From positions 1-64,000 of the forward strand of contig NW_008806274.1 in the NCBI RefSeq assembly GCF_000400465.1: DNA of 64,000 nucleotides, read 5' to 3'. The translations under genes and the position numbers were made by a program. The notes beneath the pieces are model-generated. The model made no database searches, had not been told where the DNA came from, and was given only the letters and a program-made list of their open reading frames with translations. Of the stretch, positions 12,398 through 21,983 are shown piece after piece. Numbering within the stretch: position 1 is the first letter of the stretch; each line of letters begins with the position of its first letter. Origin of the DNA: Wallemia ichthyophaga EXF-994 (taxonomy: Eukaryota > Basidiomycota > Wallemiomycetes > Wallemiales > Wallemiaceae).

Positions 12398-13170
12398 ATG
12401 GCATCAGCAGCAGACATCCAAGCCAAGGTGAGTCTGGCTTTTTGCCTGCATTCATCTCTTCTAAGCCACGCTACAGGCACAATACTACGTCAACCAAGTG
12501 AGTTTGATTGATTACGCTGTGTATCAATAATACTAATGTCTTCCAGGTCGATAAGCAGGTGTGTTTGCTTGTACCAACGCCCATTCTCTTACTAATCAAC
12601 CTTTCCAGCTCAGCGCTTACCCACAAATCTCAAAGGTGAATATTATTCTCCCCCCACCAACACCCAGCTGACCCTTCCGCCGATTGAATCTCAAATTGGC
12701 TTACCAAAAGCGTACGTCGCTCCAGGCTTAGCCTTTGTCGTCGCTGCTCTCGTCTTTTTCAACATTGGCGCTGCTTTCATCTCAAACCTCATCGGTTTCG
12801 CTATACCTGCTTACTACGCACTCTGCGCCATCGAATCTCCAGGACACGACGATGACATTCAATGGCTCACTTATTTCGTGGTCTTCTCCTTCTTTACCTT
12901 TGGTGAGAGCCTTGTTAACATTGTCAAGTACTTCCCCTTCTACTACCTTTTCAAGTATGTCTAGGTGTTTTTTATAGGACACGATATTAACTTTCACTAC
13001 TTAGGATCGGATTCTCCGCTTGGCTCATGCTCCCTCAAACTAAAGGCGCAAAGACTCTCTACTTGAATGTCCTTCGCCCTGTTCTCTTCTCCAAGAACAA
13101 GTCTCAGCCAAGAGGTTCATTTACTGCTCACGATTTAAGATCCAAGGCTGACGCTCAAGTAGATAACTAA
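12398..13170 (+). CDS. YOP1: ER membrane-shaping protein Yop1 (DP1/REEP family)
   Basis: Six exons: 12398-12427, 12477-12497, 12547-12558, 12609-12635, 12668-12954 and 13005-13170, giving 180 aa. The joined N-terminus reads MASAADIQAKAQYYVNQ-VDKQ-LSAYPQISK. The TB2/DP1/HVA22 core follows with hydrophobic hairpins (AYVAPGLAFVVAALVFFNIG, FISNLIGFAIPAYYAL) and the signature WLTYFVVFSFFTFGE and LPQTKGA. It stabilises tubular ER with reticulons. The gene is unusually fragmented: exon 3 is only 12 nt (VDKQ) and the intron 12636-12667 is only 32 nt. Without that intron the frame hits TGA, so it must be removed. Confidence 0.93.
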
Positions 13171-13283
13171 ATTCCATTAATCAAAAATAATTCAAATCTA
13201 TGTGTCTCATCTTATTTTACTAAGTAAAGCTCTCTTTAAGCTATCTTTTTCATAAATATATGCTTCACTGATTATCTCTTTGT

Positions 13284-15757
13284 TTACTCTTGTCTCTTTT
13301 TGGCCGCTGCTGCAATTGCATTCAGTGCACTTCCATACCTCAGCCACGTAAGCTGATCTACCGACATGGTGTGGTTCACTGGGATACTCAGCTTCCTTCC
13401 ATCCTTCTTCTCAACATTGACGCTGAGTGGTGTGTCTAATGCACCTCCAAACAACTGAACCAATCCTTGCGTGCTTATATCATCACCTGCATCTATCTTA
13501 CTGTAATCCTCCTTGTTTGTAAATGTGAGTGGAAGAATACCTTGCTTCTTGAGATTGGTTTCGTGGATACGTGCTAATGATCTACCCAACACTATAGCAC
13601 ATCCAAGCCACCTTGGTTGCATTGAGGCATGCTCACGAGCACTGCCTTCACCATAATTCTCATCAACAACTAGCATCCAAGGCTTACGCTCTCTTTTGTA
13701 CTCCTTTCCTACATTAGGAATAGTGTTGTACTTCCCATTAAAGAAATCATACGCAGAATTCACATTACCATTCTCATCATTCACCGCTGTCATTAATGTG
13801 TTTTCTGAAATGTTACTCAAATGTCCCTTATATTTGAGCCAAGGTCCAGCAGCTGAAATGTGATCTGTTGTACACTTTCCTCTCACTCTCATCAAACACT
13901 GCAACCCACTCAATTCTGTCGGTTGTTCACTGTTTTCAAAATGTGACTCAAATGGCTCGAGTATTTCCAACCTATTGCTAGACTTGTCAATGTTCACCTC
14001 CGTCTCGGGTATAGGTTGAGGTGTTGGTCTTGGTGAAAATGTTTCATCACCAACCTCAAAACCGTCAGCAGGAAGGAATGTACCATGAGGTGGTTCAAAC
14101 TTCAAAGCTTTCTTTTCTCCTTCTGCTGGTATTGTATCTGTCATTGGATTAAATGTCATATTACCAGCAATCGTCATCGCAGTGACTATCTCCGGACTTG
14201 CTAAGAAGTTCATCGTTTTCATGTTACCGTCGTTTCTCGCTTTGAAGTTACGATTAAATGAGGTGAGAATGGCTGTGAAATGTTAGCGTTTTCGTCGCGT
14301 ATCATCTATAACTCTCACTCACCATTATCTTCACTCTGCGCCTCCTTCCTATCCCACTGTCCTATACATGGTCCACAAGCATTAGCTAGAACGGTAGCAC
14401 CGACAGTTTCGAGGGTTGATTGTACACCATCTCTTTCAATCGTTGCTCTAATCAACTCACTACCTGGTGTGACCATGAATGGTACAGCCGCAATTCTGTT
14501 AGCGTTTTTTGCTTGATTAGCTATGCTTTCCACTCTCGACATATCCTCGTAACTCGAGTTAGTACAACTACCAATTAATCCCGCCGAGAGTGTGCTTGGC
14601 CAGTTATTCTCTTTCACCATCGCACTGAATTTTGAGAGAGGTGTGGAAAGATCAGGTGTAAATGGACCGTTGATATGTGGCTCGAGTTCTGAAAGATTAA
14701 TTTCAATCACGTCATCATACTCAGCACCAGCGTCTGCTTTGAGGAAGGAGTGTTGTGCGTTGACGTCATCTGCAGCCTCAGCTACAGGTCCTCTACCGGT
14801 AGCATGCAAGTAAGATCTCATAGACTGCGAGTAAGGAAATGTGGACGTAGTAGCGCCAACTTCCGCACCCATGTTTGCGATGGTAGCCAAACCGGTGCAC
14901 GACTGAGTGTTTAAACCAGGACCAAAGTACTCTAAAATAGATCCTGTACCACCCTTGACGGTGAGTTTTCCTGCCAAGTGCAAAATGAGGTCTTTGGGGG
15001 TAGTCCAACCGTTCATCTCGCCTGTAAGCTTGACACCGATAACTTTTGGAGCCTTGAGCTCCCACGGTGTGCCTGACATACCGTCTACGGCATCAGCGCC
15101 ACCTACACCAATAGCCAGCATACCCATACCGCCTGCATTTGGTGTGTGCGAGTCAGTACCGAGCATTAGCATACCAGGCGCAGCATAGTTTTCGAGCACA
15201 AGTTGGTGTATAATACCACTACCAGGCTTCCAGAACTCTATACCGTACTTTTTTGAAGCGCTTTCGAGGAAATCGAAAACTTCCTTGTTGCTGACGATTG
15301 AACGTTTAAGATCAGCAGCTGCGCCTTCGTAGGCTTGAATGAGATGGTCGCAGTGGATAGAAGTGGGTACTGCAGTAGTGCTCAGCCCGCAAGTCATGAA
15401 TTGCAACAAGGCCATTTGCGCGGATGCATCCTGCATCGCCACTCTATCGGGAGAAAGCTTTAAATAGGCCTGGCCACGCAGACTGGAGTGTGTTTTTCCA
15501 GCAAGTGAATCCTCCGGCGAGTGCAAGTGTGAATACAGAATCTTCTCTGCAAGCGTCAGCTTGGCTTCGTTGCCCAACAATTGCCGAACTTTAGAAAGCT
15601 TGCTGGAGAGTGAGGCATAGTTGGGCGTGATCGACGTGCAGTCTTTGAGTTTAAGAAGATTTCTCATTTCTCCTGCCACTGGATTACAAATTGATCGTGG
15701 TTGATTGGAACAAAAGGACTGGGATGGGCACAAGCTGGGCAGACATAGAGAATACAT
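13284..15757 (-). CDS. ACO2: Mitochondrial aconitase-family enzyme, Aco2-type
   Basis: Exons 15757-14323 and 14272-13284 (intron 50 nt) give 807 aa. The Fe-S ligand motifs are present: [12 protein letters not shown] and [19 protein letters not shown] and [12 protein letters not shown] are typical of the mitochondrial aconitase fold, and [21 protein letters not shown] and the swivel domain are complete. Details such as [26 protein letters not shown] and [13 protein letters not shown] resemble yeast Aco2 more than Aco1. In yeast and Aspergillus this paralogue supports homocitrate dehydration in lysine synthesis. The first ATG is only 6 nt after the Vam7 stop; an in-frame ATG at 15667 (MRNLLKLKD) is an alternative start. 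Confidence 0.92.
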
Positions 15758-15763
15758 ACACCT

Positions 15764-16684
15764 TTACAACCTATTCAACATCTTATTTGCCTTATTCAAA
15801 TTTACGTCAAAGTTGTTGAGACTTCCATCAAGGCTGTCGAGAAGTTCGTTGTGCTGAGCGACTTCGGAATTAATCGCAAGTCCCATCTCAAGCTGCCTCT
15901 GTAATCTTAATGAGATTTGTTCAATTTGCGTATCCTGACTGGCCATCTTGGTTGATTGCAAGGTGTGCAGTTGGGTGGAATCGAGTGGACGAGTTTCCTC
16001 AGTTTCGACAGGCTTGGATTGTCTGTTAAATGATAGCGTTTTTGGCTGCTCTGTTTGCTTATTTTGCTTGCTGGTATCCTTCAGCATCAACTCAATCAAG
16101 TCTACTTGATCAACGAGCGATAGCAGCAACTGATGTCTGCTATTGAACTCATTTGAGCTAATAGATTGCTTCGTAGTATCCAAATTGAGCTGCAATTCCC
16201 TCAATTTTGCTAGGCATACGAACAGTTCCCTTCTCGCGCTCTTATCGCTCTTGTATACCAACCCCTTAAGCACTCTAAGTTGGTTGGATAGAGTACGATA
16301 GCTCTCCATCCAGTTGAATGCGCCTCTCGTCTGTGCTTGCAAGCATATAAATGCTTTAAACTCCCTCGAATCCCTCCAAATGGGATTCCTAGATGAAATG
16401 ATGAAATGCAGGTATTTATTAAAGCCATCGACTCTTTCCTTTATCACTGGCTCGTTTGTTGACTGCCTAAATCGCAGCAAATGCTTCGGGGGTATCGTCA
16501 CCACACCGCTATCCAATCCCCTCAGCTGCTTATCGAGATTATCGAAATCTGAGTAACGTTTGTCAATAACATAGGAATTGAGATTTGTAGACACGTGTAT
16601 CTTGTAGACTGTATGGCTTGGTGGTGGCGTTGTGCGTATCTCATAGCAATCGATGTGTATCGAGCGTATCACTGGCGTCGTCAT
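15764..16684 (-). CDS. VAM7: Vacuolar Qc-SNARE Vam7 (PX domain plus SNARE)
   Basis: Single exon, 306 aa. An N-terminal PX domain (about residues 5-115: YKIHVSTNLNSYVIDKRYSD, PPKHLLRF) binds PI3P. A helical middle region and a C-terminal Qc SNARE motif (about residues 245-306, LRLQRQLEMGLAINSEVAQH...) follow, with no transmembrane anchor, as in Vam7. It drives homotypic vacuole fusion with Vam3, Vti1 and Nyv1. The frame is open upstream to a TTG, but 16684 is the first ATG. Its stop codon lies 6 nt before the first ATG of the downstream aconitase gene. Confidence 0.9.
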   Translation of the reverse strand: MTTPVIRSIHIDCYEIRTTPPPSHTVYKIHVSTNLNSYVIDKRYSDFDNLDKQLRGLDSGVVTIPPKHLLRFRQSTNEPVIKERVDGFNKYLHFIISSRNPIWRDSREFKAFICLQAQTRGAFNWMESYRTLSNQLRVLKGLVYKSDKSARRELFVCLAKLRELQLNLDTTKQSISSNEFNSRHQLLLSLVDQVDLIELMLKDTSKQNKQTEQPKTLSFNRQSKPVETEETRPLDSTQLHTLQSTKMASQDTQIEQISLRLQRQLEMGLAINSEVAQHNELLDSLDGSLNNFDVNLNKANKMLNRL

Positions 16685-16826
16685 TGAAGGGGTGGAAGAG
16701 AGTGGAGGTGCTGTCAACGATGGGCGGTATAAACAGCTAAATAAGTTTCAAGAAAAGCCAAAATGAAATGGAATCCGAATACTACAAACATGAGACTGCA
16801 AACAATGCAAATACTAGCAATACAAC

Positions 16827-17165
16827 CTACTTCCACCACACATCCCTCTCCAATTCCCTCATCTTCTCACTACGATAACGAGTGCGACGTTGTACAGATA
16901 TCTCACTACCAAGCTTTATCGTGAGCTGGTGCACCATCTTGCCTCCAACTTTTATTGTCTCCACTTTCGGCACATTTGGATGTATGTTGAGGACATTTGC
17001 GAGCTGCCTGGAAGCTGCCACGGGTTTTGGTTTGCTGCCGGTGCACGTCGTTCTACTCCGGCCGAGCTTCGTCTTGTGTCCATCGAATGATGTAATGGAT
17101 GTAAAGGGTGCAATCGAAGCACACGTTGCTGCTGAATTGCTTCTAGTTCTACTCGTCTTTGCCAT
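16827..17165 (-). CDS. Small basic protein of unknown function
   Basis: Single-exon 112-aa ORF with an ATG start and tail ERDVWWK. It is rich in S, T, K and R at the N-terminus; a more ordered C-terminal half carries NVLNIHPNVPKVETIKVGGK and HQLTIKL followed by a basic helix (RRTRYRSEKMRELERD). No family was recognised. It sits head-to-tail with VAM7 (142 bp) and does not overlap other genes on the same strand. The antisense frames are also open, so coding status rests on length, position and the plausible C-terminal composition. Confidence 0.5.
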   Translation of the reverse strand: MAKTSRTRSNSAATCASIAPFTSITSFDGHKTKLGRSRTTCTGSKPKPVAASRQLANVLNIHPNVPKVETIKVGGKMVHQLTIKLGSEISVQRRTRYRSEKMRELERDVWWK

Positions 17166-17332
17166 GGTTGTTGTGACTCAAAGATGTTTATAAGTCTCAA
17201 TGTTGATTTAATATCTATTATAAACCGCATTAGGAAACTGCGAGTGGGGATTAAATGATATTGGCTTCTAGACTCTAGAGAATGACATGACAATTCATAA
17301 TTTATATTTTAACAATTATTTAACAAAGCCAC

Positions 17333-18902
17333 TTAAACACCACTCAAATCTCGCTCAAGCTGGGAGGACCACACAAAGTAGTTACATCGATACTGACTAC
17401 TCGATCCACTCGCATCATAACCAGGTCCAACGTCTCGCTTGCACAGCCAAAACTGCTTGCCTTTATTCGGACCTGGCTTATTCACCGTATACTCCTTGCA
17501 GTCCTCCTTGTGTACTTTGCATTTGGGTACCTTTTTAGGTGCCATCAGTGCTTTCCATGCTGTTTTAGTTGCAGTGTCATTATCTTTACGGTATTTCCGA
17601 GGTGATGAGGGGGTGGTATGAGTATCGTCGAGTGTACGTGTGCGAGGCTGGAAGAACGACTCTATTTTTGGCTGTTGCGGGGAGTGCTTGGTAGATTCTT
17701 GTTGCAACTGTGATTGTGATTGTGACTGTGACTGCGGTCCATTTTGTAGTGCACTTTCGTTTATCGCTTGCGATCTCTTCCCAACCTTCAAAAATCCCGC
17801 CAATGAAGTCTGCTTACCATTAAACTCATCCCAATTCGCTGCACATAACGGTGGTGTAGATGTATCAGCAGGTGGTAGAAGATCTATCAAACGTACCGCC
17901 CTCTCGCCATTGCCATCTTTTATCACCATCTCGTCATGTAGGTCTATGTAAACGGGGCAGTGGTCCGAGTTGTAAACGTGTGGTGCGATCTCAGCCTCCT
18001 TAATCCACGGCAGCAAACCGGGTGTCACGAGAACATAGTCGATGCGCGTTCCGTAATTGGATGGTCTTGCATTAATAACCTGATTCCAGCACGTAAACAT
18101 GCCTTCTTTGTTAGGATGCAGGAGGCGAGCCACATCAACAAGCGGAGAGTCTGAATGGCTAACCAATCGATCCATCCACTTTCGTGTGTACTTGGCAGCA
18201 AATTCCATCCTGCCTGTATCAGTGCGCGTCAAATCGATCCCGTCGCAGTGATCGAATGGCCGATGAGCGACATTGAGATCACCGAGCAGTATGACTTGTC
18301 TTCCTGCATCTTTCAGCTGTTTCACCCTCTCAAAAAGCATTTCATGGAATGAGTGCTTGTAATGGCCGCGGTTCTCCCCTTCTGCTGGGCAATACACGTT
18401 GATGAGGACAAAGAAACCGAAATCAAGTACGAGTGCGCGCCCTTCTGTGTCCAGTTGCTTGATGTTAGTGTTTTCTGGATGGTAGTTGTGTGCTAGGAGT
18501 GTGTCGTCGTTGTGTTTGTGTATTTCAGAGACTGGCTGTACTCTCTGATTGTAGGCGAGGGGTGGGAGTGACAAGGAGTATGTTGTGTATCCCCCGCTTA
18601 ATCCCTCTTCTGCAGCTAGTGCTTTGTAACGCGTGTAGATGCATACGCCGGAGTAAGATCTACTGTGGCAAAACGACCAATACGAGTCGAAGCCATGAAG
18701 GATGGCTTGCGAGGAGTTAACAGCCCCCTTCAGCATCTTGGTCTCTATCGTGGATCGCGTCAGATAGCGTCATCTCTCCATCTCTAAACGCACCCTGAAC
18801 ACAGACAATATCGGCGTCAAGGCTGCGCAACATATCATCACAGTTCTGGTAATTTCTTAAAATACGGCGTGTGCCGTTGATATTCCAGCTGAGAATGCGC
18901 AT
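17333..18902 (-). CDS. APN2: Class II AP endonuclease Apn2 (exonuclease III family)
   Basis: Exons 18902-18794 and 18744-17333 (intron 49 nt) give 506 aa. The start MRILSWNINGTRRIL and the splice product CVQETK carry the catalytic Asn and Glu. GDLNVAHRPFDHCD, RIDYVLVTPGL and NSDHCPV complete the EEP active site. QPKIESFF (about residue 400) fits the PIP-box consensus QxxIxxFF for PCNA binding. The C-terminus is a GRF zinc finger (PKCKVHKEDCKEYTVNK ... FWLCKRD ... CNYFVW). This domain order is diagnostic of Apn2, the nuclear AP endonuclease/3'-phosphodiesterase of base-excision repair. A QS repeat lies before the PIP box. Confidence 0.95.
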
Positions 18903-19016
18903 AGCATTGAGGTCATCGACGTCGATTGGAGGGTTTTTAAAAGTGTTTCTGTGTACAAATATTATATTTAGAGGGATTATATAGTGCTGAGAGTTTTACA
19001 AACCCCCATTGACGCC

Positions 19017-19268
19017 TTACTTGCAACTGCAGCGGTCTTCTTTGGGGATTTTCTCGAGGACCTTTGGTAGATTAGCAAGGAGCAGTAACAGCAAACGTAA
19101 GCAAGCAAACTCACGGCATTCTTGTGCAGTCCACAGCCACTCCAGGTTTGCTTGTTGCAGTTTGCGCACTCGACTTGAAAGCACTGGTTTCTAGTGTGGT
19201 GTGAGTTGTGCGCCGTGGGAGCCGGATTGGCTGCGTGCGCACCTTAAGATCACACAGTCTAAAGCCAT
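19017..19268 (-). CDS. 48-aa cysteine-rich mini-protein, spliced
   Basis: Exons 19268-19243, 19190-19115 and 19061-19017 (introns 52 and 53 nt) join to a 147-nt frame with ATG and TAA. The product has CxxC-type pairs: FQVECANCNKQTWSGCGLHK, and it ends EDRCSCK. The spacing C-x2-C...W-x-G-C-G-x-H...R-C-x-C resembles a widespread family of unnamed fungal/plant/bacterial small proteins, so a zinc-binding role is plausible. Each intron has a good donor (GTGCGC, GTGAGT) and YAG/AAG acceptor and is of local standard length. It lies between APN2 and the first MFS gene and is too short to appear as an ORF of 60 codons. Confidence 0.72.
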
Positions 19269-19927
19269 ATATGTCTTTGTTCAATTGGTTTCACTCAAAA
19301 GAGACAGGTTTAATCTAACGTTCCAGCTGATAAGACATACTGATAAGCGCTGAGCTGAGCAATTTTGACAGGAAAAACACAATACAATTAAAATTCTTGT
19401 AAGACTGTATTTACATCAGTTTACATCATTTTCCCATCCACCCGCCTCAGTCAGCGACTCACCCAGTTTACTAATCGTCGTGCCGTCGCATCTTACTCCA
19501 GGGCTCGGTTGGAGAAAGAAGGTGGGGAAGCATTATCAGATGCGTCTAGTTGCCGCTGTGTGCCTCCACATACAGTGCAAAACTCCCCTTCAATCCTGCC
19601 GCTTTCCACCTTCTCCGCGGTGAAGAATGGCACTACTCATTCCTGCGAGCTTTGGGTGAGGACGGGGCTATTATTACACCATAATACACACTTAAAATCC
19701 GAAAAGCTCAACAGAAGTTCTTATACTATCCCTCCCTCTTATTATGTATTAGGCATTTCGATCATTTCCGGCAGAATTTCCGCCTCCGGACTTGAAAATC
19801 TGTCGTTATGAAATTAGTTACGCCTAGTAGCGTCACTTGACCCACTTCTCCACAAGATTAAAGTCGATCACTTTTCTTATTCTCTCAACTCTCACCACTG
19901 ATTGAAATTTATCATCTTATCCCCGCA
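19269..19927. other. Intergenic region upstream of the first MFS pump
   Basis: 659 bp. A 100-codon open frame at 19509-19811 has no recognisable composition and is treated as chance. Around 19760-19795 the sequence has closely spaced CCGG, CCG and CCGG triplets (CATTTCCGGCAG, CCGCCTCCGG), the kind of CGG/CCG half-sites Zn2Cys6 factors bind. This is suggestive only. Confidence 0.35.
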
Positions 19928-21818
19928 ATGGCTACACAGGCTAAACGTTTTGAGGATCTCAACGCGGAGAAGACTGAAAAGACTCAGCACTCATCTGGCA
20001 GCTCGTCCAACGAGCCCACCAAGAACGAAGGTGGCGGTGGCGTTTACTTTGAGAACAAGACCGCTGAAGGCAAGATAATCCTCACCGAGGATGCTGCACC
20101 TGAGTGTACTGCACTTGCTTTCTCCGAAAAAAAGAAATGGGCAATTGCTGGCGTCGTCGCATACGTCCAGCTGTCGATGAATTACAATGCCTCAGTCTAC
20201 AACAACGCTCTATCAGGAATGACTGAGCATTTTGGCATCTCAACCCCTGCGGGAAAAACTGGACAAATGATTTTCTTGGTTGCGTACGCTTTCGGATGTG
20301 AGTTGTGGGCGCCCTGGTCTGAGGAATTTGGTCGTTTCCCGATTCTTCAACTCTCCCTATTTTTGGTAAACATTTGGTGCATTCTTTGCGCTCGTGCTCC
20401 TAACATTGGAGCTATGATTGTTGGCCGTGGTTTAGGCGGTCTGTCTTCCGCTGGTGGTAGTGTTACTCTTGGAATGGTAGCTGATTTATGGGGCCCTGAT
20501 ACTCAACAGTACGGTTTAGGGTGGGTGAAGATTTTAGTCATCGTATCAAGCTAAATCAGCTTCAGATTCATCGTTTGGAGTAGTGTAGCTGGTTCAACTG
20601 CTGGTCCAATCCGTAAGTTCATCTCTTTGAGGTGATCTCATCTTAACAGTGACTGTCAGTCGGTGGATTCGTAGAACAATTCGCTGGACCAGGACCAGCA
20701 TGGCGTTGGGTGTGAGTTTCACAGCTCCTGGCTTTTTAAGCACCTCTAATTATAATACCAGCTTCTACACGCAGCTTATCTGGGGTGTCTCAGCTCAGCT
20801 TTTGCATTTTTGCATTCCAGAGACCAGATCGACCATCATGCTTGACAGAGAAGCTAAAAGAAGACGCAAAGCAGCTGCTAAAGAAGGTATTGAACTCAAC
20901 ATCTGGGGTCCAAACGAAGTACGCGAGCAACGCCTGAGCATGAAGGAAATTCTCGTCATCTGGTACAGACCATTCGAGATGTTCATACGCGAGCCAATTG
21001 TCTTGTCTTGTTCACTGCTCTCTGGTTTCTCAGACATGGTAAGTCTATGAAGTCATCCCCACCAGTCATCACTAACAAACCACAGCTTATCTTCATTTTC
21101 CTGGATAGTTTCGGTAAAGTTTTCGCACAATGGGACTTCCAGACTTACCAAGTCGGGTAGGTGCAGTGATCGCGGAAACACAACTACCATACTGACTCCC
21201 TCCAGTCTCGCCTTTGTCTCTATTCTCATTTCATACTTCTTGGGCTGGGTCAGTTTCCTTCCATTCTTCAGAAGACAAGAGTTGAAGAGAAAAAGGGGTG
21301 TCTTTGTACCTCCGGAAGAGCGTCTTTATTGGTTACTTTGGACCGCCCCCCTGGAAGCCATCGGATTATTCGGCTTTTCTTGGACCTCTTTTGGACCTGA
21401 TCGTGACGTACATTGGATTGCGCCTTTGATATTTGCTGCTTTGATCGGAATAGCAAACTATGCAATCTACATGGCGACGATCGACTACATGGTTGCAGCT
21501 TACGGACCGTATGCCAGCTCAGCGACTGGTGGTAACGGATTTGCAAGAGATTTCTTAGCAGGAATCAGTGCAATGTTCGCTTCACCATTCTACAATCACT
21601 TTGACAATAACACATTGGAGATTCCAAGTACAATTCTCGCTTGCATAGCGACTGTGCTTATCATTCCAATCTTCCTTCTCTACTTCTACGGTGAATCAGT
21701 CAGAAAGCACAGCAAGTTTGCGCAAACTCTGGCTAGTGAGCGTGAAACAACGGACCTTCGCCACCAAGTTCGTGACGAGAAGACGAAAAACACGGAGCAT
21801 ATTGAAAACAACGCATAA
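19928..21818 (+). CDS. MFS transporter, DHA1 drug/polyamine type (copy 1)
   Basis: Exons 19928-20520, 20566-20612, 20660-20711, 20762-21038, 21086-21156 and 21206-21818 (introns 45-50 nt) give 550 aa. A hydrophilic N-tail (about 80 aa) precedes 12 predicted spans. Signatures include GQMIFLVAYAFGCELWAPWS, the GRGLGGLSSAGGSVTLG block, PETRSTIMLDREAKRRRK in the central loop, and FVPPEERLYWLLW before span 9. These are typical of fungal DHA1 pumps for drugs or polyamines at the plasma membrane. It is paralogous to the gene at 45088-47010. The regulator gene follows on the same strand after 165 bp. Confidence 0.88.
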
Positions 21819-21983
21819 GAATGCGTTTATACGGACATTTGGATTTATAGGAATGACTTCTCTTTTTACTCTAACTAATTACCCCTACGCTAGTCGATAG
21901 ATGATCAAAATTTCGACTTACGATTCACTTGTTATAATATTCTTGTTTATATTAATTTCGACGATTCACTGATTGCTTGCGAA

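Noticed and set aside
19509-19811. 100-codon frame upstream of the first MFS gene
   Set aside because: No conserved composition, no splice continuation, and it lies in the promoter of the MFS gene.
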